DNA of 64,000 nt from Achatina immaculata (GCA_009760885.1 CM019692.1:56906964-56970963); one strand, 5' to 3'. Positions 1-10,805 are shown, numbered from the stretch's first letter. Notes: generated from the letters alone by a model not told the origin. Made by a program: numbers and translations.

Positions 1-300
1 CTTTGCAGCCGATGCTGTGGAGGTGTTGCGCTACAGCATTGTGTCGGCGTGGGAGTGGGTTGTGGCAGCTAATTTTTCAGTCCCGAAGTACAGCGAAAAA
101 GCAGAGGGTGTGCAGTGCTTCTTTAGCAGACTCCACCACCATGGAGACCATGGGGATCCCTGCCCCGTTAGCCAGGCTAGGCCTGTTAGTGGGGGGGGGG
201 ACCTGTTACTGGGAATACGAACGGAGAAGTGGGACAGGTTCTTGGTCTTGTTCGCCATGGATCGCTGACTGCCTAATCGGACAGGGTCTTCACACACAGT
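1..300 (+). repeat. Dispersed repeat R1, copy 1 (cut by window edge)
   Basis: The left edge starts inside a roughly 350-bp repeat that recurs at 12066-12395 and 17514-17860 on the same strand and at 9193-9445 inverted. All copies share a block beginning CTTTGCAGCC, a central TCCACCACCATG, a GTTAGCCAGGCTAG-like stretch with a G-run, and an end near CTTCACAC or CTTCACCC. No long ORF is conserved among copies, so it is probably non-coding. The class is unknown: no terminal inverted repeats were found, and the 17.5-kb copy is flanked by GAAA-rich DNA. Confidence 0.7.
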
Positions 301-339
301 CGAATACTTAAAACGCCCCTTTCGTGCTGTTAGATGGTC

Positions 340-520
340 GAGTGGGCACCTCTTTTGAAAGTGTTAGATGATCGAGTGGACAGTGGGATGTTTTTCATGG
401 CCAGGCGACTGCCCGCCCATGCCAGAGTCCATGGTTCGAGTTCCAGGTAATTCTCCTCTCATTTTTCTTTTCTCATGTCTAAAATGCTTTGTCTGCTATT
501 TCTGGAACACTTACCATGCA
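340..520 (+). mobile_element. tRNA-derived SINE S1, copy 1
   Basis: An A-box-like TGATCGAGTGG (about 369-379) is followed by a B-box GGTTCGAGTTCC (433-444), the spacing of a tRNA-derived Pol III promoter with a long variable arm. The region after the B box (pyrimidine-rich, then a TGCTTTGTCT stretch) resembles the copy at 50400-50580 on the other strand, and the A-box arm resembles the copy at 41840-41950. A second A-box-like copy (TGGTCGAGTGG) lies just upstream near 334-344. Family membership is inferred by eye. Confidence 0.5.
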
Positions 521-1435
521 GCAGTGGGCTAGATCACTTTACTGTGCAAAAAACTTTGCTGTTTTCATGTTAATTTTCTTTTACTTACTTGATCTATGCT
601 ATGAAACTCCATGGCGTGAGGATGGACTATCTAGTCTTTCCACAGATTCATGTCTTTGTATTCCCTTCTCCCTCTTTTTGTTTACTTTCTTCCAACTTTC
701 TATACCACGTTATCACGCCTACCTCATTCTGTAGCACCTTCCTTGTATGTCCTTCTTGTTATGATCTTTTAAAATAACAGTCTTCAAGTAGTTCCTTTTG
801 AAGTGCTTTCATGTAATCATCTTCACGTCTTTCTTTCGATTATGCTTAAAAAAGGATGGAGGTTTTTTTTTTTAAAATCAGCTTTTCCACTGTTTTCTTT
901 AATATTGATCCTTTCAAATGATCACTTTTCCTTCCTTTACCCTGCGAAGCCTGACTGTGTTTCTAATCATGGCCTTATAATTAACTTTGTCTCTTCATTA
1001 GCTTCTGCTGGCCACTTTTATTGACTGTTTCATACATCCAATGAATTCTCGGCACCCTGCTCAGAAACTGTATTTCTGTCTCGTCTGATGATCGTTTTAT
1101 TTGATTTGTGTACTATTCTCCAAGAACCATCTACAAATGATGAGATCCTTTTTTAAAAAAAAATTCTTCTTCTTGACATTATAAAAGGTAAAATATAAGT
1201 TTTAATTCTTCTTCTTGATATTACAATAGTTCAAATGTAAGTTGTTTTTTTTTTCGTCTCTAATTCATTAAAAATTTGTTTCGCTCTCCATAACAGACTC
1301 AGTGTAGATTTTAACAGGTTTTTTTTTTTTTTACTTTTGTTAAATTTCAGCCAGGGTAGCTGTTTATTTGTATTTAGTTTGTTTTTTTTTATATCTGTGT
1401 TTTGAGACCGATTTTACAATTACATTGACCAATGT
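521..1435. other. Unassigned AT-rich DNA
   Basis: AT-rich sequence with several poly-T runs, at about 860-870, 1246-1255 and 1320-1332. Short ORFs carry no recognisable domain. Nothing else could be supported. Confidence 0.4.
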
Positions 1436-1702
1436 AGCATTGAAGTGAAATCCAGCTGAATCAGTTGGGAAGTGCAGCTATCTTGGATCTACAGTTACAG
1501 CCACTTTGTCTGTATATGAGGAGATCAATACACGAATATGAAGGGAATGGTAAACTAAAGAAAATCTCATGGAACAGCAGAAGATTAACACTGAATGGAA
1601 CGAGTCTTATATCTCTGACTTTTGTGTTTGCCATTCTTTTATATGGTTATGAAAGGTGGTGGACAATGTATTCAAGCCATAAGGGAAAAAAAAGTTTCTA
1701 AC
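1436..1702 (+). pseudogene. LINE reverse transcriptase C-terminal relic
   Basis: The translation carries a degraded form of the region downstream of the RT catalytic core: a positively charged stretch, then FVFAILLYGYERWW, which corresponds to the hydrophobic-LLYG-E-W signature seen in the other LINE copies here (ILLYGSESWT at 4.5 kb, TLIYACESWK at 29 kb). It is 5' truncated and no tail or TSD was seen. The short ORF is a relic, not a host gene. Confidence 0.45.
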
Positions 1703-2012
1703 TTCAACGCTCTCGTTTAATAATAAACATAAAGCCCAAAGACAGAGTAACCAACTCTGAGGATATGCAGCGTGTTATGCTTGTATCCATGGAAGAGTAC
1801 CCCAAACAGAAGACCTGGGTCGGTTGGTGCATGTAGTAAGGATAAATGACGGGCCGGATTACCTCGCAAATTTTCTGTGGTAAATTTGTGCAGAGAAGGA
1901 GGCCGTAATATAAACCTAAAGAAATCTAAACATGTCTCTAAATCATCAGCGCGACATTGTTCTTTCAACAACTACTTGGTCTGGGAAGAACTTGTGGGAG
2001 ACCGAGTCACTT

Positions 2013-2114
2013 GGAGAGAGAGAGGGAGGGAGAGAGAGAGAGGGAGGGAGAGAGGGAGGGAGAGAGAGAGGGAGGGAGGGAGGGAGAGAGAGAGGGAGGG
2101 AGAGAGAGAGAGAG
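2013..2114. repeat. GAGA/GGGA microsatellite
   Basis: About 100 bp of purines only, mixing GA and GGGA units. ORFs across it on either strand are low-complexity. Confidence 0.9.
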
Positions 2115-2335
2115 TACGTAAAAGCGCCGCATAGTTTGCGGGAAAAAAAATAGGGCCAAAGTTCATTTTTAATTTTTAGGAAGCTGTTTAAATGGCGGTA
2201 GGTAGTCAAATTATAGATTACTGTAGTCAAAGAATTAAAGAGTAGCAGCTTTCACATTTACTTTTGTAATGTCATTATTTGCTAAATACTAGATTTAAAT
2301 TGTGGTCTTTTAGTCATATTTTTAATTTCTTTCTG

Positions 2336-2397
2336 TGTCTGTGTGTGTGTCTCTCTCTCACTCTCTCTCTCTCTCTCTCTCTCGCTGCCTCTCTCAC
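2336..2397. repeat. GT then CT dinucleotide microsatellite
   Basis: A short TGTG run changes into a CT run of about 45 bp. Confidence 0.85.
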
Positions 2398-2454
2398 CCA
2401 CATTTACACACATATACTCTTAATGTGCATTGCTTTCTGCGTTTGATATATGCT

Positions 2455-2935
2455 TTTTAAAAAATATCTGCTATATCTTTCAACAGCATCCACTTCAGGT
2501 CAGTTTCAGATAGTGTCATGCCAACAGGCTTAGGCGGGCATCTATCTCCATCTCGCTCGATCCTCGTGTCTCGAATCAAGTGGACTGCTGTTTTCCTGCC
2601 AAACCATGCAGTCAGGTCATCCATGTATTTCTGTCTTCTCCACTCTTTTTGTCTTTTGCCATATATCTTTCCAGGCATGACTAATTTTTCGAGACTTTCA
2701 CGTCTGTTGACGTGTCTTAGAAACTTTTGTCGTTTTTCTTATGTACGGCGCTAGTTTGAGATATTCTTCTGCCTGCTGTAATACTTCTTTTTGTGCCTTT
2801 CTGGCTGTCCATGGGATACGAAGCATCCTTCTTAAGAATCACTTTTCAGCAGCCTTTATTCTTCGTTCTAACTGTTTATCCATGGTCAGTGTTTCACTTG
2901 CATGACGTAGAATAGGTTCCATATTGCATCTTATC
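2455..2935 (-). pseudogene. RTE-like RT C-terminal relic
   Basis: Read on the minus strand, the segment gives the C-terminal block of the RTE family, including a recognisable FLRRMLRIPWTAR-like stretch (about 2805-2835) and, downstream, lysine- and arginine-rich sequence. The frame shifts and carries stops. It is similar in plan to the intact element at 4139-7440 but much older, with no tail or TSD. Confidence 0.6.
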
Positions 2936-4129
2936 GGTGAGAAAGACCAACTCTAGACTAAACTGGTGCAATGAAAACCACGGTGTCACGCAATCCCGCT
3001 TCCGAGACCCACCAAGAATACAGGCTAAAGCACTGTGATACTCTGAACCCCTTGTGGTCCTCTCGTGGATCTCGTGTGGTCTATTTTGGACCACACAGGG
3101 GACCACGGGACCTAACGAGGACCACAGGCGTGAATTCAGTAGGTTCACGGTGCGGTTGTTGGTGGTAGAAGTGAACGAAGAAGAAGAAGAAGCATCTTAT
3201 AACTCTTTCTTATTGCCAGTAACAGTTTTTGATTTCTTAGTATGTTCTTGATTTTTCAAAAAGCAATGACTTTTCCATGTTTTATATTTTCTCATTCCCC
3301 TCACATCCGTTTGTCAAGCGAACAATCACAACATAACTTCTAAAACAAGTAGTTCAATCTTAAAACACTTAATTTGTGGTATATATTTCCCGTAACCTCT
3401 GTGACGACCTGCGACTAACACTTCGTAAAATTAATATTGACCCAAATATAAAACTGATTTGCAGGGCTCGTCGCAAAACTGGGTCAAACTCGTTTTCGTC
3501 TATTTAAAAGTCAGATTAATCAATACCCAACGGAATTATCGGAACGCCATAATTTCCTTGTAAGAGGTGATGTTGCCTTTTAAAAAAAAATTTCTTGAAT
3601 AGCCGTGATTAATGTTTGTTGTATTTAGAGTGCATTTTGTTAGCATTAGAGTAAATTGTTCTGTAATCAGTAATTGGCGCTCGTTACGTTATGTCTTCTA
3701 CTAGTAAAAAAAAAAAAAAGGTAATGGATAAAACTGTTTTATTTTTCTTCTATACTCAGAAGAAAGTAATGGGATTTTCATGTTCTCTCTAACGAGGTTT
3801 GAAATATTGTCGGGGAATAACAAAATATTGTATCATTATTGCTATGGGATTTTTTAAAAAATGTTTTGTTTTGTTTTGTCTGTCAGCGTTTTTCTAAAAT
3901 GCTCTATTTTTCTGGTTTGCACTTTTGTTTTTAGTTTTATTCCTCTTATGTCGGTCACTAATCTTGGCTCCCTCTTTCTGGCTTCGTGTTCTTCTCTTTC
4001 TAGTTCACGACTTTACAAATTGTTCGTGTTGATAGATCTCCAAGTATCTGCATAAATAACGTACCTGGAAACTGACACTGAGGTGAAGGTCACAGAGTCG
4101 GACGGAAAGCGGGATGCAGTGGCTTTCCT
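2936..4129. other. Unassigned DNA with one LINE-tail-like motif
   Basis: No coding region could be supported. At about 3170-3192 an AGTGAACG stretch followed by (AAG)n resembles the 3' end of the RNase H LINE at 14722-15568, but no TSD was found. The rest is AT-rich with poly-A/T runs near 3580, 3705 and 3850. Confidence 0.4.
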
Positions 4130-4138
4130 CACTTTGCA
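4130..4138. repeat. Target-site duplication of RTE-A, tail side
   Basis: CACTTTGCA here and at 7441-7449 are identical and directly border the element. Confidence 0.85.
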
Positions 4139-4147
4139 TCATCATCA

Positions 4148-5071
4148 TCAGGTGCCGTGCCGACTGGCGTTGGCTATTATGCTTCTCCAGAGTACTCGAT
4201 CCTTCATGCAGGCCATCAGTTCAGTTGGTGATCTCCTCTCACACCATCCCGTCAGACTGTCCAGTATCATTTCTCTTGGTCTTCCTCTTGATCTTCTTCC
4301 TTCTATTTTTCCTGTTGTTATAATATTTTCAATGCCCCCTTTTCTCATTGCATGTCCTGTGAAAGTACATTGTCTCTCTCTTATCTTTTTGACAAGGTTT
4401 TTTGTCTCTCCAGCTCTTCTCATACATTCTTCATTAGTTATTTTTGCTGTCCAGGGGATTCGCAACATTCTTCTAATAAACCACATTTCTGCTGCTTCCA
4501 ATGATTTTTGTGCAGACTTGCCTATTGTCCATGATTCACTTCCATATAACAAGATAGGTTCAATATAGCATTTTAGGACTCGTTTTCTAACATTCATTGA
4601 TAAAGATGTGTTAGCTAATATGTTTCTCATTCTCTGAAATGCAGTTTTTGCTTGGCCTATTCTGTTCCTAATTTCTGTTCTGCATTTCCCATCTGAAGTT
4701 ATTACTGCTCCAAGGTATTTGAATTTCTGCACCTGCTTTAGAATAGTTCCGTTTAATTTAATACTGCATGCTGGTGGTTTCTGTTTCTTAGATATAACCA
4801 TAGTCTCTGTCTTTTTGATGTTCAAAGTAAGGCCTTTCTGTTCACTTTCTTTGGCGACTTTATCCAAGAGATTTTGCAGGTCTTGTTGGTTCTCAGCTAT
4901 CAGTACTGTGTCGTCAGCATACCGAAGGTTGTTAATATTGTATCCTCCAACTGTTATGCCTGGTTCTGTGATGATTGTTCTTAGAATATTCTCGCTGTAC
5001 AGAGAAAAAAGGTCTGGAGATAATACACATCCTTGTCGCACCCCATGTTTTATAGGTTGATATTTTTTCAA
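4148..5071 (-). CDS. RTE-A reverse transcriptase C-terminal half
   Basis: This is the continuation of the same protein in the neighbouring frame. It opens with the HGVRQGCVLSP block (RT motif B), then LRYADDTVL with the catalytic YADD at residues 51-54, then the RTE C-terminal region (YLGAVITSDG, ILLYGSESWT, RRMLRIPWTA, GRRSRGRPRE). The stop TGA at 4148-4150 is the first unit of the (TGA)n tail, so there is no 3' UTR. With one A fewer in the slip site, the two parts would form one protein of about 946 residues, normal for an RTE element. Confidence 0.88.
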   Translation of the reverse strand: MKKYQPIKHGVRQGCVLSPDLFSLYSENILRTIITEPGITVGGYNINNLRYADDTVLIAENQQDLQNLLDKVAKESEQKGLTLNIKKTETMVISKKQKPPACSIKLNGTILKQVQKFKYLGAVITSDGKCRTEIRNRIGQAKTAFQRMRNILANTSLSMNVRKRVLKCYIEPILLYGSESWTIGKSAQKSLEAAEMWFIRRMLRIPWTAKITNEECMRRAGETKNLVKKIRERQCTFTGHAMRKGGIENIITTGKIEGRRSRGRPREMILDSLTGWCERRSPTELMACMKDRVLWRSIIANASRHGT

Positions 5072-6989
5072 CTCGAACTGCTGCTTCTTGCTGCCAGTAT
5101 AGATGTTTTACAATCCTCAGGTCTTTGCCGTCTATATTGATGTCTTCAAGCATTTTAATAATTTCATTATGTTTCACCTTGTCAAATGCCTTGGTGTAAT
5201 CAATGAAGCATAAGTAGAGATCTTTCTGTACTTCTAAAGCTCTTTCTGTTAGTGTTCGTAAAGCATAAATGGCATTGTGTGTTCCCTTTCCTTCAACAAA
5301 TCCAAACTGTTCATCTGCTATTTCCATTTTTATCTTTTTCCTTGTTCTTCTCATAATGATTCTCAGAAGTAGCTTCGTTATGTGACATGAGAGGCTGATA
5401 GTCCGGTGGTCATCACATTCCTTTGCACCTGGTTTCTTTGGTAGTGCTATAAACGTGGATTTAATCAGGTCACTGGGAATATAACCACTGTTATAAATGT
5501 CATTCAGTAACTTGGTTATTAATTTTATTCCTGTCTCCTCTAGTGCCTCTATTTCTTCTATTGTTATATTATCAGGCCCAGTCGCTTTTTCTTTCTTCAT
5601 GTGTTTGATGGCATCTATGATTTCATCCTCTAGTATTGGCGGTCCATCACAATATTCAGTATCTGGTGTTAATTCTGGTCTTTCTCCGCCATATAGCTCA
5701 CCGATATACTCTGTCCACCTGTCCACAATGTCTTCTTTTCCCATTAACATTTTACCTTCTTTCGATTTCAGGCATCCTGTGGTATATTTTGTTTTCCTGC
5801 CTGTGAGTTCATTAATTCGTTTGTGCATGTTTTTGCTGTCTTTATTATGAGAGTCCTCTATCTGTCTGCATTGTTCATTTAACCACACTTCTTTCGCTTC
5901 TCTGCATTTGCGTCTTATTTCTTTATTTATCTTGCTATATTTTTCCTCGTTATTTTTACTCCTCCTCCTCTTGTCCATCAGTCCTAAGATGTCGTCTGTC
6001 ATCCATTTATTTTTAGAGGCTTCTTTTTTCGGTGGCATTATCTCCTTAACAGTTTGGTGGATAGAATCTCTTAACATTTTCCATTGTTCATCTATACTAT
6101 TTATCTTTACTATTGCATTGTATATATTTGTTATAATAACATTGTATTGTTCTCGCAGTTCTTGGTCATTTTTAAGAAGTTCTGTATTCAGTTTGATGTT
6201 TCTCACTTTTCTGCCTGCTTTCTTTAGCTTTATTCTAACTTTTCCACAGAGTGGATCATGGTCACTATTGCAGTCAGCTCCTGGCATGGTTTTTGTTGTC
6301 AGTAATGCATTGCGGAATCGTTTGTTGATTAATATGTAGTCTATCTGGTTAAAGGTCCTTTTGTCTGGGCTGCACCACGTTGCCAGTCTTCGAGGATGTT
6401 GTTTAAACCAGGTGTTTCCTACAACCATGCTGTGTATTCTTGCCCATTCAATTAATTTATAACCTCTGTCATTCCTCTCCCCCAGTCCATAGTCACCAAC
6501 GATGTCTGAAGTTCTTCCTTTACCAACTTTGGCATTAAAATCTCCCATGACTATGGTAGCTGCATGTGACTTTGTGTGTTTTAGTGCTGTCTCTATGTTA
6601 TTATAAAATATCTGTACATCTTCTTCAGAACTTTCAGATGTTGGAGCGTACACTTGTATAATATTTATGTTTATTGGTTGTCCTTTCAGTTGGGCTAGCA
6701 GGACTCTGTCCGAGATATTCAAATATCCTACAATTGTCCTTGCCGTTTTTTCATCAAATATAATTCCTACTCCTCGTTCATGTTTCTCACTTCCTGAATA
6801 TATTATTGTATATTTATCTGAGTTTATCTTCCCTGCACCTGTCCATCTAACTTCACTCATTCCTAATATGTTGATCTTCATCCTTTCCATTTCCATCTTT
6901 ACATTTTCTAATTTTCCAGCCTGGAATAAAGTTCTAACATTCCATGTTGCTATTTTGAACATGTTAGTTTTGCCACCAGTAGCTTCCAT
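5063..6989 (-). CDS. RTE-A endonuclease and N-terminal half of reverse transcriptase
   Basis: The start at 6989 precedes the first endonuclease motif by 15 residues. Endonuclease motifs in order: WNVRTL (16-21), SEVRWTG with Glu46, VYAPT (113-117), GDFNAKVG with Asp150 and Asn152, QIDYIL with Asp217, and SDHDPL (242-247). All expected catalytic positions are present, so the domain looks functional; it would nick target DNA. After a linker, RT begins with LPKKPGAKECDDHRTISL and reaches motif A, FIDYTKAFD (595-603, Asp597). The correct frame holds to about residue 640 and is lost at the T6 run. Past that point the open frame continues out of phase to 4932. Confidence 0.9.
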
Positions 6990-7440
6990 CTGGCCTCACC
7001 TGTGGCTCGTGAGCTGCCCTACCGGACGAGGCTGTTCCAGAGGAACATCCATTAACGTCGTTCATGATGAATCGATTATTCTGTTCAAGCATAACTATTC
7101 TTGGGAACTACAACAGTGGTTTCCCGTTGCCTTCTGTCGGTTTGTGTACGGACTCTCCGCTAGCCTTTGGACTCCCTGTCCTACCCGCAAGGCAGCGGGA
7201 GCGAGAGGTTTTAAGGCGCCTCTGACCCGCCTGGTATTCCCTTCACTGAGCACCTGAGGCACTTTATAGGAGTAGTAGAGCCACCTACTACCCCACCTCG
7301 CTCTCTGAGTCTACCGCCAGTTGGTCCGCGCCAGCTTATTTGGACAACTCCTTATTCACAGGGATCCTCCATATCTGGAGGAATTTCACCATCCGCCACC
7401 TGTGACGCGCTGGGTTGGGGATGGTCGCCCCAGCTCTACC
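6990..7440 (-). promoter_or_regulatory. RTE-A 5' untranslated region, probable internal promoter
   Basis: About 450 bp between the element's 5' end and the start codon. It is clearly more GC-rich than the surroundings and has no long ORF in the element's sense. LINEs of this type carry an internal promoter here; no specific motif could be identified. Confidence 0.5.
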
Positions 7441-7449
7441 CACTTTGCA
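7441..7449. repeat. Target-site duplication of RTE-A, 5' side
   Basis: CACTTTGCA, identical to 4130-4138. Confidence 0.85.
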
Positions 7450-7660
7450 GATCAGCCTAATTCTCATTAAATCCCAGTTATGTGGAAAATATTGCTATCT
7501 ATCCCTCTTCTCCGAACATGGCTTGCTAGCCTGTGGCATGAGGACAGCTTGCGAGCAGAAGTCATGCACGGAACCTGAATACTGTCTTTATTTGCTTGTG
7601 TTCACGGGTCATGGCACAGCCATCTCAGTTTCTCGTCCTCTTTATTGTTTCTCTCAGGTG
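7450..7660. other. Unassigned DNA
   Basis: No gene or repeat recognised. The ORF crossing into the following pyrimidine tract is low-complexity for half its length. Confidence 0.4.
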
Positions 7661-7985
7661 TTATCATCTTCTTCTTCTTTTTTCTTTTTTTCTCCTCTTC
7701 TTCTTCCTCCTTCTCCTCCATTTTATTCTCCTCCTCCTCTTCCTCCTTCTCCTCCATTTTATTCTCCTCCTCCTCCTCCTTCTTCTTCTTCTTCTTCTTC
7801 TTCTTCTTTCTCCTCCTCCTTCTTCTTCATCTTTTTCATCTCCTCCTCCTCCTTCTTCTTCTCCTCCTCCTCCTTCTTCTCCTCCTCCTCCTTCTTCTTC
7901 TTTCTCATCCTCCCCCTTCTTCTTCTTCTTTTTTTCTCCTTTATTTCTCTGTGTCCTCTTCTTTCTTTCTCTTTCTGTCTCACAC
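7661..7985. repeat. CTT/CTC polypyrimidine tract
   Basis: About 320 bp, nearly all C and T, made of interrupted CTT and CTC units. Strand asymmetry this long can form triplex (H-DNA) structures; that is general knowledge, not shown here. Confidence 0.9.
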
Positions 7986-8079
7986 ACGTTCCCTTTGTTT
8001 TCAATACAGTAAGATCATGTGCTGGTTACGCCGGCGATAGAACTGAATGTTATCGTTGTCATCATCCACATAATTAGCA

Positions 8080-8290
8080 TCATCAACAATCCATGGCTCG
8101 TCCTTTGGACATATAAAGCAATAAGAAAACTGTAAAGTGCAATCCTGTCTTTGCTATCTCTTCACTGCACGGAGCACCTCTCCTGCAAGTAATGGTTTTG
8201 TGTCGAAGTTCATCTTCGTGTATAACTGGATCTCCAGTGACCTCTTTTACTTGGTGGAGGTCAGTATTCTGTCGTCTTCGTAACACTTGA
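8080..8290 (-). pseudogene. Possible LINE RT N-terminal relic
   Basis: The minus-strand frame gives DPVIHEDELRH, which resembles the segment just before the RT fingers in RTE-like LINEs. The rest does not align well by eye. Weak call. Confidence 0.25.
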
Positions 8291-8381
8291 TTGGCACTTG
8301 TTTAAAGGCAAGAGTTACACTAGTTGTTTCTGAGTATTGGCACTTGTTTAAAGGCAAGAGTTACACTAGTTGTTTCTGCCT
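8290..8381. repeat. 46-bp tandem dimer
   Basis: TTGGCACTTGTTTAAAGGCA starts at 8291 and again at 8337; the two copies are nearly identical. A simple tandem duplication. Confidence 0.85.
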
Positions 8382-9190
8382 ATGTCTAGACCTTCGTGCT
8401 TCGCCTCGCCATGCTAATCCCTATATTCTTCAGATTGTTTTAATCTCAAAATGTCAGTGGCAATTTCCTGGTTTCTAACAGTTTTCAATTTTTTTTTCTA
8501 CATTTGAGAGAACTATTCCGATTCTTGCTTTTCCACATCCTAATTTTATTTTTCTTTTTGTAAATTGTATATTCCCTAATTTGATTTAGCAATTCTTTGT
8601 TTAATTTCCATTTTAAAATTCTCGTCTCTGGAAAATATCATCTGAGTCATCCTTTTTTTTTTTTTTTTTGTTCTGGAAGCTGAAATCATTCTGACCTATT
8701 CCATTTCTGTCTTTGATGCAGTTTTGATTTCTATTAACATTTTTATGCTTTGTTATTTCTGAGTATAAATTTCTGAAATAATAAACCATAAGAAAAAATT
8801 CTTGATGTGTATTTCCTCAAGCAGTTGTAGAGACCTATAATTCAAGAGCCGAAGAAACTAGGATGTCCCGTTACATGAGATAAAAGAGATCTTTAAAGGG
8901 ATAAAGTATGACAGAATGTCAGGCTGCACACTTTGCATTAGACTGGAGACAAATCCTTTCATAACCGAGTCATATTTTTTTTTTCGGCAGCAACAGTAAG
9001 CAACAGCAGAAAAAGACATTAATTACTATATAACCTCAGAAAAGCCGTCCCCTTTCTTCCACAATTATGCTTGGTTTTCTTTTTTCTGCCGTATGTTCTT
9101 TTGATTAAGTACGGGTAATTTATCTGCGGTCTACGTTATGGTATCACTGCCAGCCACAGACTTGACGATCAGAAACTCCTAATTCATATA
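8382..9190. other. Unassigned AT-rich DNA
   Basis: A TCTCAAAATGTCAGTGGCA block near 8444 recurs near 9931, marking a small dispersed duplicate. Poly-T at 8651-8669. No gene seen. Confidence 0.4.
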
Positions 9191-9192
9191 TC

Positions 9193-9445
9193 AGGGACAG
9201 GATTGGCCAATCATAACTGACCAACACCCTGTCCCATTCTCTCCGCTGGTAACCCACCCCCCCCCCCAGTTAACAGGCGTAGCCTGGCTAACGGAGAAGG
9301 GTTCACTATCGTCCTCATGGTGGTGGAGTCTGTTCAGAAAGCATTGCCACACTCCCTGCTTTTTAAGCTGCATTCAGGGGACCGAACATGTAGCTGCCAT
9401 AACCCGCTCCCAATCCGACACAGTGGCCGCAAAGAACATCAGCTC
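9193..9445 (-). repeat. Dispersed repeat R1, copy 2 (inverted)
   Basis: Reverse complement of the R1 repeat, including the inverted CATGGTGGTGGAGTCTG and a C-run in place of the G-run. Confidence 0.75.
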
Positions 9446-9464
9446 GTAGTTCCAGGGATACTGA

Positions 9465-9496
<32 letters not shown>

Positions 9497-9638
9497 TAGT
9501 AGTAGTAGTAGTAGTAGGTAGTAGTAGTAGTGGTAGTAGTGGTGGTAGTGGTAGTGGTGGTGGTGGTGGTGGTGGTGGTGGTGGTGGTAGTAGTAGAGTA
9601 GTAGTAGTAGTAGTAGTAGAAGAAGAAGAAGAAGAAGA
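9465..9638. repeat. AGT/GGT/AGA trinucleotide array
   Basis: About 175 bp of trinucleotide units changing from AGT to GGT, back to AGT and finally AGA. It abuts the R1 copy directly. Confidence 0.9.
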
Positions 9639-9659
9639 CCAGATATGTCATTTATGAAA

Positions 9660-9840
9660 ATTTTCTCAAAATACAGTCGGTCACGACAAAGGAAGAGAAT
9701 ACTCTAAAATCATGTTCTTCTAATATGGAAGAGAATGCTGTAAAATTATGATCCTATAAACTAATAAGGAAAGGAATACTGTAAAAATCATCCTATAAAC
9801 AAATAAGGAAGAGAATACTGTAAAATCATGATCCTGTAAA
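9660..9840. repeat. Minisatellite, about 43-bp unit, 3-4 copies
   Basis: Diverged units containing GAGAATACTGTAAAATCATG, then CCTATAAAC and AATAAGGAA. Confidence 0.7.
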
Positions 9841-10540
9841 CCAACTGAAAGCGCTGTTCTTGTACCATTTATGTCTCACTTTGGATTGGTAGCCACTATC
9901 TAGATTTCCCTTGATGTTCTTTGTTCTTTAATCTCAAAATGTCAGTGGCAGTTTCCTTGTGTCAGTGCTGCTTGATACTGAAATCAACCACATTATTTTT
10001 CTGTTCATGCTGTCGTATACAGGAAATGATGGATTTTGTGTCTTCATTGATATCTTAATCTACTTCACCTGCGAAGGTGACGAAAGTGACTTACTCATGT
10101 ATAATACACAGGAAGTTTCAATAAAAGTCCTTTTCCATTGTGATAGCTGTTCAGCGTTCATATATAATTTGGCCTCTGAAACTTTCACCATCCTTCAGAT
10201 AGAGCTCTTAGAGAAGACAGTCATCAGAGCCAGCGAACTGATACGTTATGTTCCCTGCTAAAGCCTCGACAAATAGTAGTTGTTGTTATTGTTGTTGTTG
10301 TTGTTGTACTACAAGTTTGGACTGGCAAGTGTTTTTTTTTACATCATGGTGCTTGTTTCACTCTACTGTACAGTAAATAGCTACACAAAGGATACTTCTC
10401 TAGGATAAATGATTGTATTATCCTTCTAAATATTGCAGATTGCAGTATTTCTTTCTTGGTGTCTGAACTGATTGTCTTCGCCAATGGCATTCTTGTTAAG
10501 AGAGACAGACATGACACAACTGTCGGCAATGACTGAAAGG
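9841..10540. other. Unassigned DNA with a (TTG)n run
   Basis: Contains a 100-codon open frame at 9959-10261 with no recognisable motif or splice context, and a (GTT)n run at about 10276-10306. No gene supported. Confidence 0.4.
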
Positions 10541-10800
10541 GGAAACTGGCAACAGATTAGTCACATTATGAGAATGATAGACTTATCCTTACCACAAACA
10601 GCTTTTATGTGGACTCCACAAGGTGAAAGAAGCACAGGACCACCCAAAGAAACGCGAGACGTACAGCAGAGAGAATGCTGGTAAGCAAAGCATTTACATA
10701 GTCTCCCCACAGCTAAGAAGATAAAAAGTGGAAAACGCCGACAAAAGTGGAAATCTCTTTCTGCTAGCAGCCCCATGTATCTTGCACACTGAATGGACGA
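10541..10800 (+). pseudogene. RTE-D LINE 3'-end relic
   Basis: Decayed version of the block seen at 57064-57351: GNWQQISHIMRM, a WTPQGERSTGPPKETR stretch, then a region ending close to ATCTTGCACACTGA. It runs into a GA microsatellite at 10806, matching the purine-rich tail of the RTE-D copy at 57 kb. Confidence 0.6.
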
Positions 10801-10804
10801 GATG

Positions 10805-10805
<1 letters not shown>

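Larger units (their letters stand above)
4139..7440 (-). mobile_element. Full-length RTE-like non-LTR retrotransposon, RTE-A
   Basis: A 3,302-bp element runs from a 5' end at 7440 to a (TGA)n tail at 4139-4150, flanked by identical 9-bp direct repeats. It has a 5' UTR of about 450 bp (6990-7440), an AP-type endonuclease, a reverse transcriptase and no RNase H domain. This plan, the 3.3-kb size, the WNVRTL/GDFNAKVG endonuclease motifs and the microsatellite tail fit the RTE clade; the subfamily was not determined. It makes a target-primed copy of its own RNA. The only clear lesion is a one-base slip in a T6 run (5063-5068), so it is a recent insertion or an intact element with a sequencing error. 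Confidence 0.92.

Noticed and set aside
3170..3192. Second tail-only insertion of the RNase H LINE
   Set aside because: The motif is similar (AGTGAACG plus AAG repeats) but differs by two bases and has no direct repeats, so chance or an old copy cannot be separated.
4083..7257. Plus-strand open frames opposite the RTE-A element
   Set aside because: Antisense shadows of the endonuclease and RT coding region.
7415..8077. 220-codon Ser/Pro-rich open frame
   Set aside because: Half of it is translation of the CTT/CTC tract; the other frames and the minus strand are equally open.
9959..10261. 100-codon open frame as a host exon
   Set aside because: No domain, no splice-site support, and it lies among LINE relics and repeats.
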